DNA from: Solibacillus faecavium
GTDB lineage: Bacteria; Bacillota; Bacilli; Bacillales_A; Planococcaceae
Direction of reading: 5' to 3'
Length of the DNA: 64,000 nucleotides
Assembly: GCF_014836905.1 (NCBI RefSeq)
Contig: NZ_JACSPZ010000005.1
Location: 62,001-126,000, forward strand
Shown here: in pieces, positions 1 through 9,456 of the stretch
Numbering within the stretch: position 1 is the first letter of the stretch
How the letters are laid out: each line of letters opens with the position of its first letter
Notes under the pieces: model-generated
Told to the model about the DNA's origin: nothing
Seen by the model: only the letters and a program-made list of their open reading frames with translations
Databases searched by the model: none
Translations under genes and position numbers: made by a program

Positions 1-796
1 TTAACACATAGTTTGTAATATCGACTACGTTATTATGTGGACGTACTCCCGCAGACATAAGCGCATGTTGCAGCCATAATGGAGATTCTTTTACTTCAAT
101 ATTTTTCACAACTTTCGCTGCGTACATTGGGTTTGCTTCTTTATCTTCTACTGTTAATTTTAATACATCTGCCGCTTTTTCAGCTGAAGCTGTATAATTA
201 ATTTCCGGTAATTTTACATCTTGAGATAAAATTGCTGCTACTTCATAAGCAACACCAAGCATACTTAATGCATCCGAACGATTAGGTGTTAAACCAAGCT
301 CAAGTACTGTATCACATAAGCCTAAAACTTCTAATGCATCCGCACCTGGCGTTGAATCTGAAGGTAAAACATAAATCCCTTCAGCATAAGCTTTTGGTAC
401 AAGGCGACCTTCAATGCCTAACTCTTGAAGTGAACAAATCATACCGTTTGATTCTTGACCACGTAATTTCGCCTTTTTTATCTTAATGCCTCCAGGTAAT
501 TTCGCACCTGGACGCGCTACGATTACTTTTTGACCTGCATCTACATTTGGAGCACCACAAACGATTTGTTGAAGTTCTTCTTCGCCAACGTCTACTTGGC
601 ACACATTTAATTTATCTGCTTCCGGGTGCTTTTCTTTTGATACAACATGACCCACTACAACATTTGACATGCCTAGTGAACGATCGATTACTGCATCTAC
701 TTCAATCCCCGCACGCGTAATTTTTTCTGCTAATTCATTTGCTTCTAAAGAAGAAATATCTACATATTGACTTAACCATTTTAACGAAACTAACAT
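1..796 (-). CDS. pheT: Phenylalanyl-tRNA synthetase beta subunit (5' part)
   Basis: The beta subunit of the tetrameric enzyme that charges tRNA-Phe. About 265 N-terminal codons are present; the rest lies beyond the window edge. The protein starts [15 protein letters not shown]. The EMAP/tRNA-binding-like domain is visible around residues 40-150 ([15 protein letters not shown], then [13 protein letters not shown]), followed by the start of the B3/B4 region ending with [16 protein letters not shown] strong AAGGAGGA ribosome site lies just upstream, and the ATG is 17 nt after the pheS stop, so pheS and pheT form one operon behind the T-box leader. Truncation is only a window effect. Identification is secure. 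Confidence 0.96.
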   Translation of the reverse strand, partial: MLVSLKWLSQYVDISSLEANELAEKITRAGIEVDAVIDRSLGMSNVVVGHVVSKEKHPEADKLNVCQVDVGEEELQQIVCGAPNVDAGQKVIVARPGAKLPGGIKIKKAKLRGQESNGMICSLQELGIEGRLVPKAYAEGIYVLPSDSTPGADALEVLGLCDTVLELGLTPNRSDALSMLGVAYEVAAILSQDVKLPEINYTASAEKAADVLKLTVEDKEANPMYAAKVVKNIEVKESPLWLQHALMSAGVRPHNNVVDITNYVL

Positions 797-813
797 TTAT
801 ATTGTCCTCCTTC

Positions 814-1851
814 TTACACTTCTGCCTGGTGGAATTGTGATAAGAAGCGCGTGTCATTTGTATAGAAATGACGAATATCATCCACACCGTATTTTAACAT
901 TGCGATACGCTCGGCACCGATTCCGAATGCGAAACCTGAAACTACCGTTGAATCATATCCAGCCATTTCAAGTACGTTCGGATGTACCATACCAGCACCT
1001 AAAATTTCGATCCAACCAGTTTGCTTACATACGTTACAGCCTTTACCTGAGCATTTATGACAAGATACGTCCACTTCTACAGAAGGCTCTGTGAATGGGA
1101 AGAATGATGGACGTAAACGAATTTCACGCTCTGCACCGAACATTCTTTTCGCAAGGGCATCCAAAGTACCTTTAAGATCGGACATGCGAATATTTTCACC
1201 AATTACAAGACCTTCAATTTGCATGAATTGGTGAGAATGCGTCGCATCGTCTGTATCACGACGGAATACTTTACCTGGACAAATTACACGAATCGGCTCG
1301 CCTTTTTTGGCTTCCATTGTACGTGCCTGTACAGGTGAAGTGTGTGTACGTAATAATGTTTCTTCTGAAATGTAAAATGAATCCTGCATATCACGTGCTG
1401 GATGGCCTTTTGGTAAGTTCATCGCTTCAAAATTATAGTAGTCTTTTTCTACTTCCGGACCTTCTACAATTTCGTATCCCATTCCTAGGAATAAATCTTC
1501 AATTTCTTCAATAACACGTGTTAAAAGATGGCGGTTTCCTGCACGTACTTTTGCACCTGGTAATGTTACATCGATCGATTCGTTTTCAAGCTGTGCTAAA
1601 ATTGCAGCTTCTTCTAATACAGCTACCTTTTTCTCAAGCTCAGCTGTTACATTTTCACGTACTGTGTTTACAAGGGCACCCATTTTTGGGCGTTCTTCTG
1701 CAGAAAGTTTCCCCATTCCTTTTAAAAGATCCGTGATTGGTCCTTTTTTACCTAAGTACGCAACACGAACGTCGTTTAATGCTTTTAAATCGGCAGCGTC
1801 AGCAATTTTTGCTAATGCTTCTTGTTCTAATTGCTTTAATTGTTGTTCCAT
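814..1851 (-). CDS. pheS: Phenylalanyl-tRNA synthetase alpha subunit
   Basis: The catalytic alpha subunit of PheRS, which activates phenylalanine and transfers it to tRNA-Phe. 345 aa, the usual length in Bacillales. The N-terminal coiled coil (about residues 1-90) is followed by the class II synthetase core: motif 2 [14 protein letters not shown] with FMQIEG, and motif 3 [17 protein letters not shown] near the C terminus. [13 protein letters not shown] cysteine cluster lies around residue 265. The ATG has an ATAAGGAGGAC ribosome site. The leader is unusually long: the T-box terminator ends about 510 nt upstream, and the space is filled with palindromic repeats. Confidence 0.98.
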   Translation of the reverse strand: MEQQLKQLEQEALAKIADAADLKALNDVRVAYLGKKGPITDLLKGMGKLSAEERPKMGALVNTVRENVTAELEKKVAVLEEAAILAQLENESIDVTLPGAKVRAGNRHLLTRVIEEIEDLFLGMGYEIVEGPEVEKDYYNFEAMNLPKGHPARDMQDSFYISEETLLRTHTSPVQARTMEAKKGEPIRVICPGKVFRRDTDDATHSHQFMQIEGLVIGENIRMSDLKGTLDALAKRMFGAEREIRLRPSFFPFTEPSVEVDVSCHKCSGKGCNVCKQTGWIEILGAGMVHPNVLEMAGYDSTVVSGFAFGIGAERIAMLKYGVDDIRHFYTNDTRFLSQFHQAEV

Positions 1852-1903
1852 TTTACAAAGTCCTCCTTATTTAGTTAGAGAATAAAGTTAGCTTCTTCAA
1901 TAC

Positions 1904-2028
1904 GTTGATTTCCATTTCGGCGGACGCTTTCCACGGGCACGGCTCCAGCCTTCTCCCTCGCTTCGCTCAGTCCGGGTGCTTCCGCTCGTGCTGTTCCCGT
2001 AGGAGTCGCCGCCTACATTCCAATCAAC
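1904..2028. repeat. Interspersed GC-rich palindromic repeat, copy 1
   Basis: This element is bounded by inverted ends GTTGATT and AATCAAC. It carries the family signatures CGGACGCTTTCC..CGGGCACGG and GTGCTGTTCCCGTAGGAGTC, and sits in the pheS leader between the T-box terminator and the ribosome site. The middle differs from the copies at 10.8 and 25.1 kb. The arms can fold back on each other, so the transcript would carry a long hairpin. Confidence 0.75.
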
Positions 2029-2096
2029 TAAGTATCTCCAAAAACCACAAAATTCCTACTCATTAGAAATAGCGACATAGTGCCTGTTCTGAACCC

Positions 2097-2298
2097 GTTG
2101 CTTTCCGTTCCGGGCGAATGCTTTCCGCGGGCAAGAATTAGAGTCAAACTTGTTTGTCTCTAATTCTTTGCGCCGAGGATGGCGGTTATTTATTGCGGCC
2201 ACCGCAGAAGCACCGTCACGCTTTTCCCACAGGATGCTCTGCATGTAGCGAAAGGCTTTAGCCGTCAGCTACACTCATCGCCCTCCACTTCAAGCAAC
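2097..2298. repeat. Mosaic or degraded copy of the same palindromic repeat
   Basis: Ends are GTTGCTT and AAGCAAC. The left part keeps the family text (TCCGTTCCGGGCGAATGCTTTCC, GCGGGCA) and the right part ends with CATCGCCCTCCACTTC. The middle contains a near-perfect hairpin at 2133-2168 with arms AAGAATTAGAG and CTCTAATTCTT plus inner CAAAC/GTTTG. It is probably a rearranged family member next to copy 1. Confidence 0.5.
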
Positions 2299-2352
2299 TA
2301 GTGTTGGCTTTAATAAATTTACATATATGCACTATAATAATCACTATTTTTG

Positions 2353-2618
2353 AAAATAAAAAAACCTCGTCCCCTAAGAAAGGGACGAGGACGAGTTTCG
2401 CGGTACCACCCTAGTTATTGCTTTAAAGCAATCACTTCATTGGAGCTAACGACTATGTCTAGCCGGCAATCCTTTCACCACAAGTGGCTCCCGGATGCTG
2501 CTCGCGGGGTGAACTTCGCTATACAATTTGTTAGCAAGCTTTCAGTCATGGCTTGCATTCCCTAAAACAAATGTTGTATACCTACTCTTCCCGGTCAAAG
2601 CATTTCGTAATATATTCT
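2353..2618 (-). promoter_or_regulatory. T-box leader of pheST (tRNA-Phe responsive)
   Basis: The minus strand carries the T-box sequence AGGGTGGTACCGCG (2399-2412), followed by a terminator with 9-bp arms (2364-2372 and 2381-2389) and a T-rich run. In Stem I a TTC codon (complement of 2511-2513) lies in the context GAAGTTCACC, as expected of a Phe specifier. Uncharged tRNA-Phe should stabilise the antiterminator and allow pheST transcription. Confidence 0.93.
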
Positions 2619-2624
2619 CCAACT

Positions 2625-2653
2625 AGTTTAATGTATAACTGAATACTTTTCAA
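2625..2653 (-). promoter_or_regulatory. Sigma-A promoter of the pheST T-box leader
   Basis: The -35 box is TTGAAA (2648-2653), the spacer 17 nt and the -10 box TAAACT (2625-2630). It lies just upstream of T-box Stem I. The promoter is embedded in an inverted repeat whose arms are TTCTCCAGCTAGTT and AACTAGTTGGAGAA (2615-2664). Confidence 0.65.
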
Positions 2654-2675
2654 CTAGCTGGAGAAATTTTAACGA

Positions 2676-2957
2676 TTACATATCCCAGATTAGAATTAAT
2701 AATGTACCTAAAATAGTAAGTACGATTAAACCAATACCGTAAATGATGTTTGAGTAGATAGCCCATTTGTCTTCTGTTTCACCAGCATGCATGAATACCA
2801 TGAACTGTAAACCTGCTTGAATGAATGCTGTTACTAGCAGGATGATCATTCCAGTTGTGAATGACATATCTGTGAAGTAAACAAGCATTGCAATCACTGT
2901 TAAAATCAGTGAAAATACGAAGCCCATAATTTGGCCTATTGGAAAGAACTTTGCCAT
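2676..2957 (-). CDS. qoxD: Cytochrome aa3 quinol oxidase subunit IV
   Basis: Small membrane subunit of the menaquinol oxidase. 93 aa with three hydrophobic helices (about residues 9-28, 34-55, 70-91), the layout of the bacterial COX4 family. Start ATG has an AAAGGAATG ribosome site and lies 3 nt after the qoxC stop, so it is the last gene of qoxABCD. It is shorter than B. subtilis QoxD (about 124 aa). No clear T-run terminator follows; the next element is the inverted repeat around the pheS promoter. Confidence 0.92.
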   Translation of the reverse strand: MAKFFPIGQIMGFVFSLILTVIAMLVYFTDMSFTTGMIILLVTAFIQAGLQFMVFMHAGETEDKWAIYSNIIYGIGLIVLTILGTLLILIWDM

Positions 2958-2960
2958 AGA

Positions 2961-3560
2961 TTACATCATTCCTTTCAAGTAAATGAAACTGAAGATGAAG
3001 ATCCAAACTACATCTAGGAAGTGCCAGTAAAGTGAGAATACGAATGCTTTACCCGCTGTTACTGAAGTCAGACCACGTTTAGCGATTTGAATCATAAGGA
3101 AGATACCCCAGAATAAACCGAATGTTACGTGAAGACCATGTGTTCCTAAAGTTGTCAATAAAATAGAAGTGAAGGCACTTACAGTAATACCTGCACCTAC
3201 ATGTGCATAGTGTACAAATTCATAAATTTCGACAGATAAGAATGCCGCACCAAGTAGTAATGTAATACCCATAAATGTCAACGTCGCTTTTTTACTACCA
3301 AGACGCATCGCATGAATGGCTAGACCAATTGTAAAACTTGATGTTAACAGGATGAATGTCTCTGCTAATACTGGAGTAATTTCGAAAATTTCCGCACCAG
3401 TTGGACCGTTACCTGTACGATCCACTAGTGTGAAGTATGATGCGAATAATGTACCGAATAACATAATCTCCGCACCTAGGAAAGTCCAAAAACCAAAGAT
3501 TTTTAAGCTATTTTCTTCAGTAGAATACTCTAAAGGAACATTGTTATTTACTTTACCCAT
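2961..3560 (-). CDS. qoxC: Cytochrome aa3 quinol oxidase subunit III
   Basis: Subunit III of the heme-copper quinol oxidase, a five-helix COX3-family membrane protein without redox centres. 199 aa. The opening EENSLKIFGFWTFLGAEIMLFGTLFASYF, read in segments, is the family N terminus, and the end carries YWHFLDVVWIFIF. The ATG overlaps the qoxB stop by one base (TAATG), with GGAGGTGCG upstream, so translation is probably coupled to qoxB. Confidence 0.96.
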   Translation of the reverse strand: MGKVNNNVPLEYSTEENSLKIFGFWTFLGAEIMLFGTLFASYFTLVDRTGNGPTGAEIFEITPVLAETFILLTSSFTIGLAIHAMRLGSKKATLTFMGITLLLGAAFLSVEIYEFVHYAHVGAGITVSAFTSILLTTLGTHGLHVTFGLFWGIFLMIQIAKRGLTSVTAGKAFVFSLYWHFLDVVWIFIFSFIYLKGMM

Positions 3561-5524
3561 TATTTCGCACCTCCTTTTTTGTCATAGCTTTTTTCTGTTT
3601 CTTCTACTTCATGTTTGTGGATATGATAGCCATGGTCGTCCTCCATAGAACGGTAACCCATACAAGCTAAAATTCCGATTAAGCCGAAGATTGCCAAGTA
3701 CCACATACTGAATACTAGAGCGAAACCAGCGATGAAGAAGAATACTGATAAAATAAATGTTTGACCTGAGTTATTTGGCATGTGAATATCTTTAATTTCA
3801 CCTTTGAATAACTTCGTGCCGTTTTTCTTAGAATCCCAGAATGCTTCTGAAGTTGAATCAGTTACGTCTGGAGTAATTGCAAAGTTGTAGTGCGGAATTG
3901 GTGTATGTGTCGCCCACTCTAGACCACGTGCATCCCATGGATCTGATCCAATGTCGCGTGGAGAGTTTTTGAAACTGTACCAAATGTTCCATACAAGCAT
4001 TAAGAATGAAACAGACATAATACCAGCACCAACGAATGATACCATGTTTAACATGCTGAATCCTGTTGATTCTGAATATGTGTACATACGACGAGCTTGT
4101 CCGTCTAAACCAGTAATATACATTGGAATGAATGCAAGTACGAAACCTGTAGACATTACCCAAACAGTAGCTTTACCGATACGTTCATTTAACATGAAAC
4201 CAAACATTTTCGGCCAGTAGAACGTTAAACCAGCTAACATCGCATAAACAACACCAGGAATGATTACGTTATGGAAGTGAGCTACTAAGAACATAGTATT
4301 GTGGTATTGGTAGTCAGCTGCTGACATCGCAAGCATAACACCTGTTACCCCACCTAGTGTGAATAAAGGAATGAAGTGCATCGCATATAACATCGGCGTT
4401 GTCATTTCAATTTTCCCTTTATACATTGTGAATAACCAGTTGAAAATCTTAACCCCTGTTGGGATGGCAATAGCCATTGTTGTAATTGAGAAAATCGAGT
4501 TCGTGAATGCACCTTGCCCCATCGTAAAGAAGTGGTGAGTCCATACAGCGAACGAGAATACTGAAATTACGATCATAGACCATACCATTGAGTTATAGCC
4601 ATATAAGTTACGACGTGAGAATGTCGAAATAACTTCAGAGAAAATACCGAATGCCGGTAAAATTAAGATATATACTTCAGGGTGACCCCAAACCCAGAAT
4701 AGGTTGGCCCAAAGCATGTCCATACCACCGTCGCCGATAGTAAAGAACTTAGTATCAAATAGACGATCCATCGTACCCATAGCTAAAGCTACTGTTAATA
4801 CTGGGAACGCAAATACGATAATTAAGTTTGAGATAAGCGCTGACCAAGTGAACATTGGCATTTTGAATAATGTCATACCAGGCGCACGCATTTTAAAGAT
4901 TGTCGTTATGAAGTTAATACCTGTCAATAACGTACCAAGACCCGCGATTTGCAGCGAGAGCATGTAGTAGTTTGTACCAACGGATGTACTGAACTCATTA
5001 CCCGCTAATGGGAAATAAGAAGTCCATCCTGAATCAGGTGATCCACCGATAATGAATGAGATATTGAATAATCCCATACCCATGAAGAATAACCAGAATG
5101 CTAAGTTGTTTAAACGTGGGAACGCAACGTCACGTGCCCCGATTTGTAATGGTACTAAATAGTTAAAGAAGAAAGTAATGAATGGCATTGCCATGAATAA
5201 AATCATTACTACCCCGTGAGTTGTAAATACTTCGTTATAGTGTTGAGCATCTAAGAAGCTGTTTTCTGGAACAGCTAACTGTAAACGCATCATTACGGCA
5301 TCGACACCGCCGCGGAATAGCATTACTAAAGCGACGATTAAATACATGATACCGATTTTTTTATGGTCAACAGTTGTAATCCATTCACGCCATAAGTAGC
5401 CCCATAATTTAAAGTAAGTAACAACAGCTACTAACGCGATACTTCCTAAAACTATTGAAGCCATTGCGATATAAATCAAGGTACTTGGGTGTGGAACTGC
5501 AAACTGTGCAAAAAATTCCGACAT
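3560..5524 (-). CDS. qoxB: Cytochrome aa3 quinol oxidase subunit I
   Basis: Catalytic subunit I of the terminal oxidase, which reduces oxygen to water with electrons from menaquinol and pumps protons. 654 aa from the ATG at 5524, chosen for its AAAGGAG ribosome site; the reading frame extends 18 nt further to a TTG. Heme and CuB ligands are visible: HHGVVM-type helix II text ([14 protein letters not shown]), [23 protein letters not shown], and [15 protein letters not shown]. The size and extra N- and C-terminal helices match QoxB rather than a cytochrome c oxidase subunit I. Confidence 0.97.
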   Translation of the reverse strand: MSEFFAQFAVPHPSTLIYIAMASIVLGSIALVAVVTYFKLWGYLWREWITTVDHKKIGIMYLIVALVMLFRGGVDAVMMRLQLAVPENSFLDAQHYNEVFTTHGVVMILFMAMPFITFFFNYLVPLQIGARDVAFPRLNNLAFWLFFMGMGLFNISFIIGGSPDSGWTSYFPLAGNEFSTSVGTNYYMLSLQIAGLGTLLTGINFITTIFKMRAPGMTLFKMPMFTWSALISNLIIVFAFPVLTVALAMGTMDRLFDTKFFTIGDGGMDMLWANLFWVWGHPEVYILILPAFGIFSEVISTFSRRNLYGYNSMVWSMIVISVFSFAVWTHHFFTMGQGAFTNSIFSITTMAIAIPTGVKIFNWLFTMYKGKIEMTTPMLYAMHFIPLFTLGGVTGVMLAMSAADYQYHNTMFLVAHFHNVIIPGVVYAMLAGLTFYWPKMFGFMLNERIGKATVWVMSTGFVLAFIPMYITGLDGQARRMYTYSESTGFSMLNMVSFVGAGIMSVSFLMLVWNIWYSFKNSPRDIGSDPWDARGLEWATHTPIPHYNFAITPDVTDSTSEAFWDSKKNGTKLFKGEIKDIHMPNNSGQTFILSVFFFIAGFALVFSMWYLAIFGLIGILACMGYRSMEDDHGYHIHKHEVEETEKSYDKKGGAK

Positions 5525-5560
5525 AGTAGTTACTCCTTTCAAAAGTGCTTACTTTCAAAA

Positions 5561-6451
5561 TTAATGTGAAGAGTGATCCTCTTCTTCTTTTTCATCATCT
5601 TCATCAGAAGAATCGTGGTTGTGTTCAGGAGCTGGTGAGAACTCTAAATGAGTACCTGTATAAGTTGACTTACCAAGATGACCTGGCTCCAATAATTCTT
5701 CAAACTTCTCTTCTGTTAGAGGTGCAGCCGTTTCATGAACTTCTGTTACCCACTCGTCAAATTCTGCTTGCGTTAAGGCTGTTACATCAAATATATTTTC
5801 TGCTGTACCACGACCTGAGAAGTTCGCGTTACGTCCCCAGAATTCGCCTGGATTATCAGCAGCTAAATGTAAAGTTGTTACCATGTCTGCCATCGCGTAT
5901 TTCTGACCACCAAGTTGTGGAATCCAGAAACTTGTAATTGGACCGTAAGAATATAGTTTAAATTCAATTGCTCGTCCAGCAGGAATGTATAAGTAGTTTA
6001 CTGTTTCAATCCCTTGCTCTGGATAGCTGAAATGCCATTTCCAGTTAGATGATGAAGCGTAAATTACTAATGGCTCCTGATCTTCGTATGCTTGAGGAAC
6101 ATTTTCTACAATATAGTTACTCTTTACAGATACGAACGATAAGAAAATAACGATAATTACAGGAATACCAATCATAATTGACTCTACAAGCCAGTGACCG
6201 TGAATGTGCGGTGGCTCATAATCTGGACTTTGTTTTGAAGCGCGGTATTTAACTAACATAAATACCATAATTGCTAATACTGCTAGAACAATCCCTGACA
6301 TTAGATAAATTAATAACATTGTGTCGTCGGCTTGTCTTTGAGCTTGAGGACCTTTAGGATCAAGTACTGCTAACTTGTCGTTACAGCCTGCTAAAAGAAT
6401 AGCTCCTAATCCCATGAAAGAGAGTAATGTTCCCTTCATATTTACTTTCAT
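5561..6451 (-). CDS. qoxA: Cytochrome aa3 quinol oxidase subunit II (lipoprotein)
   Basis: Subunit II of the quinol oxidase. 296 aa from the ATG at 6451 (AAAGGAG ribosome site); an upstream TTG is less likely. A lipoprotein signal ends in LLAGC, then two transmembrane helices (about residues 40-62 and 86-107) and an extracytoplasmic cupredoxin-like domain. The CuA cysteine pair of cytochrome c oxidases is absent, while GPITSFWIPQLGGQKYAM and NFSGRGTAENIFDV are typical QoxA text; this separates it from CtaC. The C terminus is a His/Asp/Glu-rich tail (HNHDSSDEDDEKEEEDHSSH). First gene of the operon. Confidence 0.96.
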   Translation of the reverse strand: MKVNMKGTLLSFMGLGAILLAGCNDKLAVLDPKGPQAQRQADDTMLLIYLMSGIVLAVLAIMVFMLVKYRASKQSPDYEPPHIHGHWLVESIMIGIPVIIVIFLSFVSVKSNYIVENVPQAYEDQEPLVIYASSSNWKWHFSYPEQGIETVNYLYIPAGRAIEFKLYSYGPITSFWIPQLGGQKYAMADMVTTLHLAADNPGEFWGRNANFSGRGTAENIFDVTALTQAEFDEWVTEVHETAAPLTEEKFEELLEPGHLGKSTYTGTHLEFSPAPEHNHDSSDEDDEKEEEDHSSH

Positions 6452-6493
6452 AGTTGGACTCCTTTCCAATTAAATAAAGCTTGTTAGATCTTG

Positions 6494-6507
6494 CTTAAGC
6501 GCTTTCA
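6494..6507 (-). promoter_or_regulatory. cre-like site in the qoxA leader
   Basis: TGAAAGCGCTTAAG on the minus strand agrees with the CcpA consensus TGWAANCGNTNWCA at 12 of 14 positions. It lies about 43 nt before the qoxA start, well downstream of the promoter, where bound CcpA could block elongation. Only a consensus match. Confidence 0.35.
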
Positions 6508-6570
6508 TCTGAGAGCGAAAATAAAATAGTGAAAATAGTGCAATTCAATTGAATAAATTCACTTACAACT

Positions 6571-6596
6571 TTTAACACTATGCATATAGTGTTAAA
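6571..6596. promoter_or_regulatory. 26-bp palindrome in the qoxA leader
   Basis: Arms TTTAACACTAT and ATAGTGTTAAA are perfectly complementary around a GCAT centre. It is transcribed as part of the qox leader, about 135 nt after the predicted start. It may be a DNA operator for a dimeric regulator or an RNA hairpin; no T-run follows, so it is not a terminator. Confidence 0.5.
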
Positions 6597-6738
6597 TATA
6601 ATGGATAATCCCTCAATCCATCATTACCACGTTGGAATTTTAGATTGAAGTCCATAATTAACAGTTTGCACAATTTTTTCGAAAGCATTATTTTATTTTT
6701 TCGTGCGGAAACTTCAAGCGCTTGTCTAACCTACTTAG

Positions 6739-6767
6739 ATTTTAGTTAAACAACAAATAAGTGTCAA
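6739..6767 (-). promoter_or_regulatory. Sigma-A promoter of qoxABCD
   Basis: A perfect -35 box TTGACA (6762-6767), a 17-nt spacer and -10 box TAAAAT (6739-6744). Transcription would start near 6732, giving a leader of about 280 nt. A 10-bp palindrome CAAGCGCTTG (6715-6724) sits just downstream of the start. The remaining stretch 6768-7000 shows no other feature. Confidence 0.75.
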
Positions 6768-7002
6768 AACATCAAATTGGAAAAAACCCTTATTTCTTAC
6801 TATTTTCGAGCTTTTTTTAATTGGTATTTTAAAATAATAATGAAAAATACAGTAAAACTGCGCAATTGCGAGCGAATAAACAGCTCGATTTCAAAAATGA
6901 CATTTCTATGAACATAATGAAGTAATTCTTTTGGGACTAATCAGAAAAATCCCTTTGCCCTATTTCACTGGATTTATTTACATAAAAATGCCTGTAAATA
7001 CC

Positions 7003-7054
7003 AAAAATACAGGGGTTTCATAGCTGAAGATACTATGAAATCCCTGTATTTTTT
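7003..7054 (-). terminator. Terminator of the TrmH-family gene
   Basis: Stem of about 18 bp (7004-7022 with 7032-7050, one mismatch) followed by a T-run on the minus strand, just after the stop at 7061. Confidence 0.85.
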
Positions 7055-7060
7055 GTTGTA

Positions 7061-7822
7061 TTATTTAACAAATGCGTATAATAAAATTCCAGTAGCTACT
7101 GCTACGTTCAATGATTCTGCACCACCTAAAATTGGAATAATAACATTTTGGTCTGTTTTTGCCAAAATTTGCGGATTTATACCGCTGCCTTCATTTCCTA
7201 CTATTAGTGCAAATGCATCGCTTTTTTCAATATCTCTGTAGGATATTGATTCTTCCAATGAAGTACCGTATACACGAACTCCATCTGCTTGTAAATTTTC
7301 AATCCACTCCATTAAATCTCCTCGGATAACAGGAATATGAAAATGTGAGCCCTGTGCAGAACGCAATGATTTCGGATTAAATGGATCAACACATCCTTTT
7401 CCTAAAATGACGGCATCTATTCCGGCTGCATCAGCAGTACGGATCATTGTACCGATATTGCCTGGATCTTGCACGGCATCGACTAAGAGAACTTTACGCC
7501 ATTCATATTGTTCATCCTCTGAAATGGGGCGTTGTTTACAATGCGCAAATACACCTTGTGATTTTTCTGTTTCTGCAATTTCCTTTGCAACTGCATCGTT
7601 AACGTATACTATTGTTACTTCATCAATCGCCCATAATAAAGGCAAATCAACGCCTTCTCGAACAATAATTTGAACAATTTGCTCTTTGTGTTTTAATGCT
7701 TCCTCTACTAAATGGAAGCCTTCTACTATATATTCTTCAGTTTTCTCCCGCTCTTTACGCTGAGTAACGAGCTTCTTCCAATGCTTCACTAGACTGTTTT
7801 GTGTAGATTCGATTCTTTTCAT
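7061..7822 (-). CDS. TrmH-family RNA 2'-O-methyltransferase (YsgA-like)
   Basis: A SpoU/TrmH-family enzyme that should methylate a ribose 2'-OH in rRNA or tRNA using S-adenosylmethionine. 253 aa. An N-terminal L30e-like substrate-binding domain (about 1-95) precedes the knotted SPOUT domain with VQDPGNIGTMIRTADA, IVGNEGSGI and the C-terminal SLNVAVATGILLYA. Start ATG has AAAGGAC upstream. Its position near pheST and sspI matches ysgA of B. subtilis. The exact RNA target cannot be read from the sequence. Confidence 0.9.
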   Translation of the reverse strand: MKRIESTQNSLVKHWKKLVTQRKEREKTEEYIVEGFHLVEEALKHKEQIVQIIVREGVDLPLLWAIDEVTIVYVNDAVAKEIAETEKSQGVFAHCKQRPISEDEQYEWRKVLLVDAVQDPGNIGTMIRTADAAGIDAVILGKGCVDPFNPKSLRSAQGSHFHIPVIRGDLMEWIENLQADGVRVYGTSLEESISYRDIEKSDAFALIVGNEGSGINPQILAKTDQNVIIPILGGAESLNVAVATGILLYAFVK

Positions 7823-7895
7823 AATTTCCCGTCCTTTTTCAGTACTCGAATTTACATTCTATCATAAATTTTTCGTAATCTATACCGCCATGCAA

Positions 7896-7926
7896 TGTAT
7901 AAAGTTGATAAATTGGTACAAAGTAT
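7896..7926 (+). promoter_or_regulatory. Sigma-G-like promoter of sspI
   Basis: TGTATA (7896-7901), a 17-nt spacer and CAAAGTAT (7919-7926) resemble the forespore sigma-G pattern, as expected for a spore protein gene. The match is approximate. Confidence 0.45.
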
Positions 7927-7950
7927 GGGAAAAGGAGGTTTCATATTTAT

Positions 7951-8160
7951 ATGGATTTTCAAATTCGGCAAGCTATTACTGCAAACGTAATGGGTTCAGA
8001 TGCAGCAGAATTTCAGGATATTGTTAATGATGCAATTGCACGAGGTGAGGAACATTTGTTACCTGGACTCGGTGTATTTTTAGAAACATGGTGGAAGAGC
8101 GCAAATGAAAATGAGCGCAATGAATTCACTAAAAAATTGGCCCAACAATTTGTTAATTAA
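7951..8160 (+). CDS. sspI: Small acid-soluble spore protein I
   Basis: A minor spore-core protein made in the forespore. 69 aa, close to the 71 aa of B. subtilis SspI. The family text is clear: an N terminus MDFQIRQAITANVMG and GEEHLLPGLGVFLETWW in the middle. The ribosome site AAAGGAGG lies 12 nt upstream. It is monocistronic, divergent from the methyltransferase gene, and has its own terminator. Its presence is direct evidence that the organism makes endospores. Confidence 0.93.
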   Translation: MDFQIRQAITANVMGSDAAEFQDIVNDAIARGEEHLLPGLGVFLETWWKSANENERNEFTKKLAQQFVN

Positions 8161-8211
8161 AATTAGTATGTCCTATTATTAGTATATAAAGCGATTTTTA
8201 AATAAAAAACA

Positions 8212-8243
8212 AAAAGCAATCTGGCGTCTCCCAGATTGCTTTT
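8212..8243. terminator. Terminator after sspI
   Basis: Perfect 13-bp stem with arms AAAAGCAATCTGG and CCAGATTGCTTTT. T-rich on both sides, so it can serve sspI and, on the other strand, argF. The stretch 8244-8427 shows no further clear feature. Confidence 0.85.
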
Positions 8244-8427
8244 ACTATGTAGCGATGAAGCATTCCATCTTGAATACAAACATCACTTGTAGTCTTTTAT
8301 AAATCGTCACAGCGTCTCCCGTTGTTATTCATATTGGACTACTACATAATTTGCTCGCCCTACCTGCTTGCAAATCTGTACGAAAGCAGATGTGCCTGCA
8401 ACCCGCAGGACACCATCTCCTAGATCT

Positions 8428-9393
8428 TTATGCTAATAAAGATACTAAAACTGCTTTTTGAGCATGCAAACGATTTTCCGCTTGCTCAAATATATAGGAA
8501 TTTGGTCCATCAATAACTGATGTCGCAACTTCTTCCTCACGGTGTGCCGGTAAACAATGCAAGAACATATAATCTGGCTTAGCATGCGCAACGAGTGCAT
8601 CATTTATTTGATAACCAGCAAAGTCTTTTAATCGTTTTTCCGTTTCTTCTTCTTGCCCCATCGATGTCCATACATCAGTGTATATGGCATCAGCATTAGT
8701 TACAGCTTCTACTGGGTCATGCGTTACAAATATTGTCCCACCATTTTGGGAAGCAATGTATTGTGCTTTTTCAATAATGCTGTCGTTACATTCATATCCT
8801 ACAGGAGTAGCAACGGATACATGCATTCCTACATGTGCAGCGGCAACAATAAGTGCATGTGCCACGTTATTGCCATCTCCAATGTATGCGATTTTCAATC
8901 CTTTTAGTTCACCTTTATTTTCGGCAATTGTTTCAAGGTCAGCCAATGCCTGGCAAGGATGATCGATATCTGTTAACCCGTTAATAACCGGCACAGTAGC
9001 ATACTCGGCTAACTCTTCAACCATTGCATGGGAATTAGCGCGAATCATAATACCATCCAAATAACCGGATAATACTTTCCCAGTATCGGATATTGGCTCT
9101 CCGCGTCCAATTTGCATATCACGGGCATTCATATACATACCATAGCCACCTAATTGTTGCATGCCAACTTCGAAGGATACACGAGTACGAGTTGAGCTTT
9201 TTTCAAAAATCATACCGAGCGTCTTACCTGCCAGTAGACGTGGACATTTTCCCGCTTTAGTAATTAATTTTAGTTGTGTAGCGAGTTGAAGCAATTGCTT
9301 TACTTCCTCACTTGTATAGTCAAGTAGCGTTAATAAGTCTTTTCCCTTCAGACTTTCAACAGGCTTTAATTGAACCTCTTCCAATAATTTCAT
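8428..9393 (-). CDS. argF: Ornithine carbamoyltransferase
   Basis: Converts ornithine and carbamoyl phosphate to citrulline in arginine synthesis. 321 aa from the ATG at 9393, preceded by AGAGGTGTG; a GTG nine bases further up is less likely because it overlaps that site. Family motifs: the carbamoyl-phosphate loop [15 protein letters not shown] (about residue 55), [15 protein letters not shown], and the active-site HCLPAHR. No other arginine gene is adjacent. The anabolic reading is preferred because no arcA or arcC is near, but a catabolic role cannot be ruled out. Confidence 0.95.
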   Translation of the reverse strand: MKLLEEVQLKPVESLKGKDLLTLLDYTSEEVKQLLQLATQLKLITKAGKCPRLLAGKTLGMIFEKSSTRTRVSFEVGMQQLGGYGMYMNARDMQIGRGEPISDTGKVLSGYLDGIMIRANSHAMVEELAEYATVPVINGLTDIDHPCQALADLETIAENKGELKGLKIAYIGDGNNVAHALIVAAAHVGMHVSVATPVGYECNDSIIEKAQYIASQNGGTIFVTHDPVEAVTNADAIYTDVWTSMGQEEETEKRLKDFAGYQINDALVAHAKPDYMFLHCLPAHREEEVATSVIDGPNSYIFEQAENRLHAQKAVLVSLLA

Positions 9394-9427
9394 ATAACAC
9401 ACCTCTGTAAGCTTTATATTGATTTTT

Positions 9428-9456
9428 ATTATACATATGCATAATTATAAAATCAA
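9428..9456 (-). promoter_or_regulatory. argF promoter with ArgR-box-like sequence
   Basis: -35 TTGATT (9451-9456), 17-nt spacer, -10 TATAAT (9428-9433). The spacer overlaps TGCATAATTATAAA (plus strand 9438-9451), one mismatch from the ArgR/AhrC core TGNATWWWWATNCA, so arginine repression would fit. The rest of 9457-9689 is very AT-rich with no clear feature. Confidence 0.55.

Noticed and set aside
2350-2565. Plus-strand frame over the pheS leader
   Set aside because: It lies entirely on the opposite strand of a well-supported T-box leader and has no ribosome site.
6571-6596. NrdR box in the qox leader
   Set aside because: ACACTAT and ATAGTGT look like an NrdR half-site pair, but the centre is two bases longer than the 16-bp NrdR box and qox is not a known target.
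6710-6728. Second cre site at the qox start site
   Set aside because: The core AAGCGCTT is present but only about 9 of 14 consensus positions match; it is kept only as an unassigned palindrome.
8244-8427. Possible degraded copy of the palindromic repeat between sspI and argF
   Set aside because: CAACCCGCAGGACACC resembles the right arm of the family, but the left arm and inverted ends are missing.
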